From Thermoplasmata archaeon M9B2D (GTDB lineage Archaea; Thermoplasmatota; E2; DHVEG-1), in assembly GCA_002900555.1 (NCBI GenBank), contig MUGD01000042.1:1-15473 (forward strand): 15,473 nucleotides of DNA, given 5' to 3'. Below the pieces are notes generated by a model. The model worked only from the letters and a program-made list of their open reading frames with translations. It had not been told where the DNA came from and ran no database searches. The position numbers and the translations under genes are program-made. Below are positions 6,029-14,033 of this stretch, piece by piece; the stretch's first letter is position 1, and each line of letters starts with the position of its first letter.

Positions 6029-7489
6029 TACTACTCCTAGAGGCAACAGCTTTGCAACTTTTAAGGAAATCCCTGCACCATGCGTAACGTTTACCACTTC
6101 ACTGACATCCTTGTACGCCTCTGGTGCTTCTTCCGCCATGACCTTCCAGCTTGCAGGATGTGCATAAATGCCTTTCTTTTTTAATTCGTTCATGATTTGT
6201 TCTCCGCGATATCGATGGATGGCTTGGGTTCGTGACATGACTCGCCCTGCTCCATGGCACGTGGACCCAAAAGTCTCCTCAGACTCTTTTGTTCCCCTAA
6301 GGAGGTAGCTTTCGGTCCCCATATCGCCTGGGATTAAAACCGGTTGGCCTACATCACGGTATTTTAATGGAACCTCTTTTTTATCAGGGCCAAAGGATCT
6401 AGTCGCACCTTTGCGATGAACATAGACGTTTCGTTTCTTACCTTCGATTTCATGTTCTTCGAGTTTGGCGATGTTATGGCATACATCGTAGACGATTCCC
6501 ATATCAAGATCCTCAGCACGATGAGAAAGTATTTTCTCAAAGGACTCCCGTACCCAATGGACAATCATCTGTCTATTGCACCAGGCGAAGTTCGCAGCAC
6601 AGGCCATCGCCTTCAGATAATCCTGTCCTTCCTTTGAGGTAACAGGAGCACAAGCAAGTTGACGGTCTGGTAACCAAATATTGTATTTCCTCACCGCTTG
6701 TTCAAGCACACGCAGATGGTCGGTACAGACTTGATGGCCAAAACCACGGGATCCTGTGTGAATCATCACCATAATTTGATCGATGTTTCTTATGCCAAAA
6801 GCCTTTGCCGCTGTTTCATCATAGATTTCAGCGACTTTCTGTATCTCTAAAAAATGATTTCCTGCACCAAGTGAACCAATCTGTGGGGCACCACGTTGTT
6901 TTGCTTCATTGGAGACTTTTGAGATATCTGCATGCTCTAAACAACCATGTTCCTCGATATATTCTGTATCTTCTTCCCAACCATACCCACTCTCGATAGC
7001 CCACCTCGCACCTAATTTTAACACATCATCCAGTTGTTTCCTATTCAAATGGACCTTTGCTTTTGAACCAAGGCCCGAAGGGACATTGATGAACATTTCG
7101 TCAACAAGACGTTGTATTTTTTGTGGATCTAAATCCGTGAATTGCAGATTTGTTCGTAACAATCGTACACCACAGTTGATATCGTATCCGACACCACCCG
7201 GGGAAATCACACCGTTTACTTCATCCATTGCTGCAACACCACCGATGGGAAACCCGTATCCCCAGTGAATATCAGGCATCGCTAACGATCTCCCGACAAT
7301 ACCCGGAAGCATGGTTACATTTGCAACCTGCTCTGGTGCGTTATCCATACGGATGGATGCGATCATGTCATTGTCCGCATAAATAACACCAGAGGTCTTC
7401 ATGTGAAGATTGTTCTGTACACCTCGATAACTCGAAGGAATTTCAAAACGATAATCGTCTATCTTGAGTAATGGCCCGTTCCAATTCAT
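6020..7489 (-). CDS. rtcB: RtcB, GTP-dependent RNA-splicing ligase (3'-phosphate/2',3'-cyclic phosphate to 5'-OH)
   Basis: RtcB joins tRNA halves left by the splicing endonuclease, ligating a 2',3'-cyclic or 3'-phosphate end to a 5'-OH with GTP and Mn2+. The 489 residues match the archaeal size (about 480) and no intein interrupts the gene, although archaeal rtcB genes often carry one. Metal ligands by comparison with the Pyrococcus enzyme: Asp103 and Cys106 in YDINCGVRLLRTNL, His212 in GAGNHF, His244 in IHTGSRG, and His338 in YDVCHNIAK. The guanylylated histidine is His412 in STCHGAGRVMSR. PDIHWGYGFPIGG (72-84) is the family signature. The start at the ATG 7489 is supported by a TATA box about 36 bp upstream. 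The usual partner Archease gene is not in the window. Confidence 0.97.
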   Translation of the reverse strand: MNWNGPLLKIDDYRFEIPSSYRGVQNNLHMKTSGVIYADNDMIASIRMDNAPEQVANVTMLPGIVGRSLAMPDIHWGYGFPIGGVAAMDEVNGVISPGGVGYDINCGVRLLRTNLQFTDLDPQKIQRLVDEMFINVPSGLGSKAKVHLNRKQLDDVLKLGARWAIESGYGWEEDTEYIEEHGCLEHADISKVSNEAKQRGAPQIGSLGAGNHFLEIQKVAEIYDETAAKAFGIRNIDQIMVMIHTGSRGFGHQVCTDHLRVLEQAVRKYNIWLPDRQLACAPVTSKEGQDYLKAMACAANFAWCNRQMIVHWVRESFEKILSHRAEDLDMGIVYDVCHNIAKLEEHEIEGKKRNVYVHRKGATRSFGPDKKEVPLKYRDVGQPVLIPGDMGTESYLLRGTKESEETFGSTCHGAGRVMSRTQAIHRYRGEQIMNELKKKGIYAHPASWKVMAEEAPEAYKDVSEVVNVTHGAGISLKVAKLLPLGVVKG

Positions 7490-7521
7490 AGTGATTCTCT
7501 ATGTGCGAATATAAAGAAGGA

Positions 7522-7529
7522 TTTATAAA
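7522..7529 (-). promoter_or_regulatory. TATA box of rtcB
   Basis: Minus strand TTTATAAA, about 36 bp before the ATG at 7489. A second AT box (TTTATATT, minus strand, about 7515-7508) is too close to the start to serve unless the message starts inside the gene. No terminator is evident between the HhH gene and rtcB, so read-through is possible. Confidence 0.6.
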
Positions 7530-7545
7530 CGCTGTGAGGCAGCAG

Positions 7546-8997
7546 CTATCTGGTTTTTTTTAGATAAGGTACTCCGGTCTTTTTATTGACCGCGATTTGA
7601 TATCCATCCGGAAGTTGTGTGGGGCGTCCCTTTGTTGGTTTTTCTTTACTGAAGAAATGAATCGTTGTCTTTTTTTTATTTCGTGTCATTTCTCTCTTAA
7701 ACAGTGTATATCCCTTATACGTGCACGCCGACGGATGGGATTGTGTGGGTTTGTCCCTCACAGAATACGATTCCCATTCAGCAGCATCTTTAAGTTTTTT
7801 TGTTGATGGTTTTTTCTTGGTGGTTTTTTGTGTTAAGGGAACAAACTCCTGAGATCCAGAGACGAATGTTTTTTGTTCGATTTCCTTTTTGATTTGTTTC
7901 GCAAGTTTCCGTCTTATGCCACGGATTTGAACAAGATCGTCCAGGGTTGCGTCTTTTATGTTATCAATAGAAAAATACCCATGAGTATACAGCAGTTCAG
8001 CAATTGTTTCATCGATGCTTTCAATGCCTTTAAATGCCTCGAGGTCAATCTTCATCCAAGGGGTTTGACTAGTGCTTTCGAATTCCAAGGGTGCTTTTTG
8101 TTCCTTCTGCAGTGGTGGGACAGGGGGTTGTTCTTCCATGGTCTGTTTTGCACGCCGCTCTTCCTCTTTTTTGACTTCTCGTAATCGTTTTCGTTCGACT
8201 TTCTGAAGTTTTTTTGCTTCTCTTTCTTTTGCCTTCTGTGCTTTTTTTGCCTCACGTGTCTCCCATTTTGATAGGATTTGGAACGATGGTTCTAGTGATT
8301 CTTCTGCCTGCTTCTCACACGAAATGTCCATAAATGCCTGTTTTTCAGGTCCTGGTTCCTCTTCGATTTGTTTTTCTGGTTTTTCAGGTGTTGTCAGGAT
8401 ACCGACTTGTTCAAATTCAGGTATCGTTTCACCAGTGAGAGATTCATCAGGTTGTGGTTGCTCTGGATGGTGTTCTTCTTCCACAGGCTGCCATTCTGGA
8501 AGGTCTGGTTGATTTATGGATGTGTCTTTCTGTTGTATCTGTTGTTCTGTTTCTGGGGCGGGCGGAGATGGTTCTCTAGGAGTTACTTCCACAAATTCGG
8601 GGAGGTTGACATCAGCCTTTTCTACTTCAAAGAGGCTCTCTGAATTAAATATCGGTTCCTGCGTTTGAATTTCCTCTGGAGGTTTTGACTCTGATACTAG
8701 CTCAAACTTAGGCAGGGTTGCAGACGGTTCAATTTTAGGTAGTGGGGGTATAAAACGAGGCCTAACAGGGGTGATTTCATGAATAAAAACCTTTGGTTCC
8801 ATCGAAGTAAAGCGAGGGAAAAAACCAGCGGATTGCGATGAAGGGTACACAGAATCCCCACGTAATCGTCTACGGACCGACTCAAGGGTTTTCTCATTGT
8901 GTGAGAGGAGAGACTCAAGAGCAGGGTCTGACGAATTATCCAAAATCCTCCGTAGTTTTGTCAAATCATCTACTTGAGGTTTTTTCTCTTGAGACAT
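7546..8997 (-). CDS. long disordered protein with a coiled/charged segment, a helix-hairpin-helix domain and a conserved archaeal C-terminal module
   Basis: No named family is assigned. From the ATG at 8997 it is 483 residues (an in-frame TTG at 9006 would add three). Residues about 5-50 are helical and charged; about 60-235 are Pro/Glu/Gln-rich and probably disordered; about 245-287 form a Lys/Arg/Glu-rich helix or coiled coil with KKxxK repeats; about 321-375 are two helix-hairpin-helix units (IESIDETIAELLYTHGYFSI, then LVQIRGIRRKLAKQIKKEI), which in known proteins bind DNA backbone non-specifically or mediate protein contacts. The C-terminal 55 residues (GYTLFKREM, IHFFSKEKP, LPDGYQIAVNKKTGVPYLKK) resemble a small module that I recall at the ends of other archaeal proteins of unknown role. 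The disordered part carries four copies of [LI]P[EK][FW]xxV. It is transcribed divergently from pyrB, and rtcB is 56 bp downstream. Role unknown; nucleic-acid binding or scaffolding is an inference. Confidence 0.85.
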   Translation of the reverse strand: MSQEKKPQVDDLTKLRRILDNSSDPALESLLSHNEKTLESVRRRLRGDSVYPSSQSAGFFPRFTSMEPKVFIHEITPVRPRFIPPLPKIEPSATLPKFELVSESKPPEEIQTQEPIFNSESLFEVEKADVNLPEFVEVTPREPSPPAPETEQQIQQKDTSINQPDLPEWQPVEEEHHPEQPQPDESLTGETIPEFEQVGILTTPEKPEKQIEEEPGPEKQAFMDISCEKQAEESLEPSFQILSKWETREAKKAQKAKEREAKKLQKVERKRLREVKKEEERRAKQTMEEQPPVPPLQKEQKAPLEFESTSQTPWMKIDLEAFKGIESIDETIAELLYTHGYFSIDNIKDATLDDLVQIRGIRRKLAKQIKKEIEQKTFVSGSQEFVPLTQKTTKKKPSTKKLKDAAEWESYSVRDKPTQSHPSACTYKGYTLFKREMTRNKKKTTIHFFSKEKPTKGRPTQLPDGYQIAVNKKTGVPYLKKTR

Positions 8998-9028
8998 AAT
9001 AGTCAAAGACTATAAGATTCCACATATA

Positions 9029-10509
<1,481 letters not shown>

Positions 10510-10513
<4 letters not shown>

Positions 10514-11784
10514 CCTTTTTTCCGTAGTTTCTCTAAAAGCTCTTTTGCATAATCAAGTTTTACGGACCCATCCAACACAAGTTGGTCTGCGAGTTTTTCG
10601 ATTTCGTCCCCTTGTGCACCGGCCATGACCGCGATGTTTTTCGCATGCAGTGACATATGCCCCTTTTGAATACCAACTGTAGAGAGAGCAAAGACCGCAG
10701 CAAAGTTCTGTGCAAGGCCAAGACTTGCAACAACCTCAGCAAGCTGCTGTGAGGTTTTAATCCCAAGTATCTTCCGACACAATTTCGCCTTAGGATGCAT
10801 ATTCGCAGCACCACCAACCACACCCACCGCCATTGGCAACTCTATTTCACCGACTAAATTTCCATCTTTATTCTTATGATATGAAGTAAGCGATGTATAA
10901 TGACCAGTGCGTGCAGCATACGCATGCGCACCAGCCTCTATGGCACGAAAATCATTTCCTGTGGCGATGATTAAGGCATCGATGCCATTCATAATTCCTT
11001 TGTTATGGGTCGCTGCCCGATATGGATCGATAGAAGCAAGAACATAGGATTCAACAAACGCGTCAACAACATGGTCCCCACCCATCTTCTCCTTATCGAA
11101 AATCGCGGTTGCTTTCACGAGACGTTTGTCCGCAAGATTTGAAAGAATTTTCAGCCGGACTGTCCCACCAGATATCTCCTCTAACATAGGCGCGAGCGCC
11201 TCGCACATCGTATTGACCGCATTTGCTCCCATCGCATCACGCACATCAACAATAAGGTGGGTCACAATCATGGTTCCGATGGGACTATCAAGGACTTTGA
11301 CTTCTAGGTCCTTTGCTCCACCACCAAGACCAACAAGGATCTTGTCTTGAGCGTTTGCGAGTCGTAGCAGCTGGTCCTTATGCTGGAGTATGTCTCGGGT
11401 GGCAGAGGCAACGTCCTTGACATGCAACAACTGTAACTGACCGATCATAAGCGGTTGGGAACACGTGGCAGAAAAACCTCCTTTGATACGAGCGATTTTA
11501 GCCGCGTTGCTTGCTGCGGCAACCACGCTGGATTCCTCTGTTGCCATGGGGATGATATAGTCTCTGCCATTGATGAGGAAATTTACAGCTACTCCAAGTG
11601 GCAATTCAAAAGTGCCTAAAACATTTTCAATCATACGATCCGCGGTCGTCAGGTCAAGAGACGAAGAAAATACCCGTACATCTTCTTCACTTAAAGGGAC
11701 AAACTGAGAGACGAATTCTCGACGTTTTTCAACCGGAAGTTTATAGAAACCTGATACAACAGATGTTTTTTCAGTATCTGACAT
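10510..11784 (-). CDS. 3-hydroxy-3-methylglutaryl-CoA reductase, class II
   Basis: Reduces HMG-CoA to mevalonate for archaeal isoprenoid lipids. Features fit the class II (Pseudomonas mevalonii-like) enzyme rather than the class I form of most archaea: 424 residues with no membrane domain; Glu83 in ATEESSVVAAASNAAK; Lys262 in ATHNKGIMNG; Asp278 in ATGNDFRA; and His380 in GHMSLHAKN, the four catalytic residues. HLIVDVRDAMGANAVNTM (176-193) is the dinucleotide-binding stretch, and Asp159 in GGGAKDLEV matches the residue tied to NAD(H) preference in the P. mevalonii enzyme. The ATG at 11784 has a strong Shine-Dalgarno GGAGGT (minus, 11799-11794) 9 nt upstream. In an archaeon the direction is expected to be biosynthetic. 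It follows the MJ1316-domain gene by 48 bp and has a TATA-like box of its own overlapping that gene's stop. Confidence 0.95.
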
Positions 11785-11830
11785 ACCTTTGATACCTCCA
11801 TATCTAGCTCCATGGAAAAGGCTTCATCGT

Positions 11831-11840
11831 TTTTATAATT
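11831..11840 (-). promoter_or_regulatory. candidate internal TATA box before HMG-CoA reductase
   Basis: Minus strand AATTATAAAA, overlapping the stop codon of the MJ1316-domain gene and about 50 bp before the reductase ATG. A start about 25 bp downstream would retain the GGAGGT Shine-Dalgarno, so the reductase could be expressed apart from the two upstream genes. Confidence 0.4.
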
Positions 11841-12087
11841 GTTTATCCTTCTGACAGAGATCCCAACGATGAAAAACAATATCGTCCTTATACATAATCT
11901 TTATAATACGATGATAAGGAATAGAGGCAGATGCAGTCATAAGAAACGATTTCCCAATCTCAATAATTTCATCACCAGAAATACATTTCATATCATGCAA
12001 CGCCCCACGATGAATATACCATATTGTTACATTCTGCAAATCTTTTGTCCATTTGATTTCGTTCAGAATCTCTCGGATATATGGCAT
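11833..12087 (-). CDS. UPF0248/DUF504 protein (MJ1316 RNA cyclic-group end-recognition domain)
   Basis: An 84-residue protein of the DUF504/UPF0248 family. Visible family features: IREILNEIKW (4-13), IWYIHRGALHD (22-32), ISGDEIIEIGKSF (36-48) and IPYHRIIKIMY (56-66), followed by a short strand ending VFHRWDL. The family is known as the MJ1316 domain and has been proposed, from comparative genomics, to recognise RNA ends bearing cyclic or related phosphate groups; biochemical proof is thin. Its ATG at 12087 directly abuts the stop of the upstream hydrolase gene (TAGATG) with no separate Shine-Dalgarno, implying translational coupling. The HMG-CoA reductase gene follows. RtcB, which acts on cyclic-phosphate RNA ends, is encoded about 4.3 kb away. 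The plus-strand ORF over this gene (11839-12174) is a shadow. Confidence 0.85.
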   Translation of the reverse strand: MPYIREILNEIKWTKDLQNVTIWYIHRGALHDMKCISGDEIIEIGKSFLMTASASIPYHRIIKIMYKDDIVFHRWDLCQKDKQL

Positions 12088-12738
12088 CTATATCAACAAT
12101 CGAATATTGTAAAGCGATTGTACCACGTGATTGCTACCATTGGTTTCAACGATAGGCCCATGACCAGGGTATAGGGCTTTCACAGGAAGTGTTGTCAATC
12201 GTTCTATAGAATGTAACAATACCTTAATATCACCACCCGGAAAATCATATCGGCCAAAGCCACCATGGGCGAAAATCGTATCACCAGAGAAAAGAACCTG
12301 GCTGTTTTTTCCATAAAAACAAAGGCTGCCAATGCTATGGCCGGGTGTAAGAAGGACTTCGAAGAGTTCATCACCAAGAGTCACGGATTGGTTCTCTGTT
12401 AACGGAACATCAACGTGAATCTTTGGCATGGCACCACCAAGCATCTCGGCAAACGTGCTTTTGCCTTGTCGCAGTTTTAAGACTACATCCTTATGAGCAA
12501 AAATTCTCGCAGCACCCTGAGTCTCCATAAGAATATGGTTCACACCACCGACATGATCATAATGCTCATGGGTAAGAAGTATCTGTTGTATTTCGGTTAC
12601 TGGAACAATGGTTTGAATTTCCTCAATGACTCTCTTTGAAAAAAAACCAGTTCCGGTATCAATGACAGTTGGAACCCTCCCGGCAGCAACATAGACGTTG
12701 GAATCGTACTCTCTACCGGATATCGTAAAAACATCCAT
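12088..12738 (-). CDS. metallo-beta-lactamase-fold hydrolase (glyoxalase II-like)
   Basis: A 216-residue single-domain MBL-fold protein with all expected binuclear metal ligands: THEHYDH (His57, His59, Asp61, His62), His134 in TPGHSIGS, Asp153 in FSGDTIF, and His193 in PGHGP. The arrangement GHSxGSxCF, FSGDTIFxxGxFGRxDFPGGD and LYPGHGP resembles the glyoxalase II/YcbL subgroup, which hydrolyses thioesters such as S-lactoylglutathione. Archaea generally lack glutathione, so the true substrate is unknown; another acyl-thioester is a reasonable guess. It lacks the beta-CASP domain of RNA-processing MBL proteins, so it is not a predicted RNase J/CPSF-type nuclease. It is the first gene of a unit with the MJ1316-domain protein (stop and start abut) and HMG-CoA reductase. 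Its promoter region is shared with the divergent dehydrogenase gene. Confidence 0.9.
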   Translation of the reverse strand: MDVFTISGREYDSNVYVAAGRVPTVIDTGTGFFSKRVIEEIQTIVPVTEIQQILLTHEHYDHVGGVNHILMETQGAARIFAHKDVVLKLRQGKSTFAEMLGGAMPKIHVDVPLTENQSVTLGDELFEVLLTPGHSIGSLCFYGKNSQVLFSGDTIFAHGGFGRYDFPGGDIKVLLHSIERLTTLPVKALYPGHGPIVETNGSNHVVQSLYNIRLLI

Positions 12739-12797
12739 AGACAGCTTGATATCGCTTGTAAGGAAATAAGCCTATCGAAATTTTAGAGTAAAAAAAA

Positions 12798-12805
12798 TTT
12801 ATAAA
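12798..12805. promoter_or_regulatory. palindromic TATA box between divergent genes
   Basis: TTTATAAA reads the same on both strands. It lies about 63 bp before the MBL hydrolase ATG (12738, minus) and about 72 bp before the dehydrogenase ATG (12874, plus). With initiation 25 bp away, both leaders would be about 37-47 nt. It is the only strong TATA match in 12739-12873; a weaker AATTAAAT at 12825-12832 could serve the plus-strand gene instead. Confidence 0.45.
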
Positions 12806-12873
12806 AATCCAGGATAATAGTAACAATTAAATGTAACATACCGATTACCCATTGATTTGCGGGGAGTTTGATT

Positions 12874-13941
12874 ATGAATAACGGAAATATTGTCCATGTC
12901 GTAGGCACTGGCACAATAGGAGAACCACTTATAGGACTATTGTGCGACGCAAAAGACGATCTTGGAATCGACGAAGTTACATTTTATAAGCACAGTCCCA
13001 CACTCGAAGATCGACCTAAAATGAAAGGATTGATTAACAGGGGTGCAAACCTATCAGTTTCTGATGATAAAGTCAAGGAATTCCAAGAGCTTGGACTTGA
13101 ACCAATGTACAATCATGAAGAAGCCATCAAACGAGCGTCTGTTATTATCGATTGCACTCCGAAAGGCACTGGATTGATGAATAAAGAGAAATACTACAAT
13201 AAATACAAAAATAAGGTAAAAGGATTCATCGCGCAGGGATCTGAGTTTGGGTTTGGTAAGATGTACGCACTTGGGATCAACGATGAAGCCCTAACCAAAA
13301 AGGATCAATTCATTCACGTCGTTAGCTGTAACACACACAATATGGCGGTTCTCATTCACACCATTGCGATGGAGAAGAAAAAAAGCAACTTGAAAGAAGG
13401 CCGATTTCTCTGCATCAGACGCGCCAATGATATTAGCCAGGTAAAAAGCTATGTTCCCTCCCCAGAGGTCGGAACCCATAAAGACGAAAAGATGGGCACA
13501 CATCATGCTGTTGATGTGTATCATTTGTACAAAACATTAGGAATTAACCTGAACGTGTTTTCCAGCGCTATGAAACTGAACACACAATATATGCATTGTA
13601 TTTGGTATGACATGAAACTTGATACAAAGATAACAAAAGAGGGGATAATCAAGAAGTTTATGGAAAATCCCCGGATCGCAGTGACCTATAAAAAATCTGC
13701 GAACCTTGTGTTTTCCTTTGGACGAGACCATGGGCACTACGGACGGATCTTAGATCAAACAGTGGTTGTCATCCCAACGATTCATGTTATTAACGAAAAC
13801 GAAGTGATTGGCTTTTGTTTTACACCACAAGATGGTAATGCACTTCTCAGCAGTATCGCGGCAACCGAACGATTTTTATTCCCCGATTCATACGAAGAGA
13901 AATTAAAATGCCTTGGGGCATTTCTCATGCAGGAAGTATAA
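12874..13941 (+). CDS. divergent type II (archaeal) glyceraldehyde-3-phosphate dehydrogenase-like protein
   Basis: The whole length aligns by motif with archaeal type II GAPDH, which oxidises glyceraldehyde-3-phosphate with NAD(P)+. From the ATG at 12874 (355 residues; Shine-Dalgarno GGGGAG 7 nt upstream): VVGTGTIGEP (9-18, Rossmann glycine motif); FYKHSPTLEDR (37-47, matching the TKTxPxxEA cofactor segment); VIIDCTPKGTG (90-100); VVSCNTHNM (149-157) with the presumed catalytic Cys152; CIRRANDISQVK (180-191); THHAVDV (209-215) keeping the conserved HH; and NTQYMHC (236-242). Differences from the classical enzyme: CNTHN replaces CNTTG, and the C-terminal QESDVIPEN region is replaced by TPQDGNALLSS. 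It is about 15-20 residues longer than usual. It may be a GAPDH or a paralogue with another aldehyde or acyl-phosphate substrate. It is monocistronic and divergent from the MBL operon. Confidence 0.8.
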   Translation: MNNGNIVHVVGTGTIGEPLIGLLCDAKDDLGIDEVTFYKHSPTLEDRPKMKGLINRGANLSVSDDKVKEFQELGLEPMYNHEEAIKRASVIIDCTPKGTGLMNKEKYYNKYKNKVKGFIAQGSEFGFGKMYALGINDEALTKKDQFIHVVSCNTHNMAVLIHTIAMEKKKSNLKEGRFLCIRRANDISQVKSYVPSPEVGTHKDEKMGTHHAVDVYHLYKTLGINLNVFSSAMKLNTQYMHCIWYDMKLDTKITKEGIIKKFMENPRIAVTYKKSANLVFSFGRDHGHYGRILDQTVVVIPTIHVINENEVIGFCFTPQDGNALLSSIAATERFLFPDSYEEKLKCLGAFLMQEV

Positions 13942-13981
13942 CCAGTCTTATTTTTCACAACTTCCTTATTTTTTCTTTCAT
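13942..13981 (+). terminator. T-rich terminator of the dehydrogenase gene
   Basis: Straight after the stop come two T runs on the plus strand, T5 at 13951-13955 and T6 at 13969-13974, in a pyrimidine-rich stretch without a GC stem. This is the usual archaeal oligo-T termination pattern. Confidence 0.5.
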
Positions 13982-14001
13982 CATCTCCTGGAACGAAAAT
14001 G

Positions 14002-14033
14002 AAAAAAAAAAGGAGAATCCTCGTTTACGAGGA
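14002..14033 (-). terminator. hairpin + T10 terminator of the C25 peptidase gene, stop codon in the loop
   Basis: On the minus strand TCCTCG (14033-14028) pairs with CGAGGA (14023-14018) around a 4-nt loop TAAA that contains the peptidase stop codon TAA. After a 6-nt spacer comes a run of ten T (14011-14002). It closely resembles a bacterial intrinsic terminator. Confidence 0.7.

Noticed and set aside
7873..8643. Several plus-strand ORFs (7873-8184, 8324-8512, 8368-8643) rich in Cys/Phe/Ser
   Set aside because: They are the antisense of low-complexity Glu/Lys/Pro-rich sequence in the HhH protein, which naturally lacks stops on the other strand.
11691..11879. 62-codon minus-strand ORF overlapping the HMG-CoA reductase start in another frame
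   Set aside because: It merely reads through the reductase leader and N-terminus; the GGAGGT Shine-Dalgarno is correctly spaced for the reductase ATG instead.
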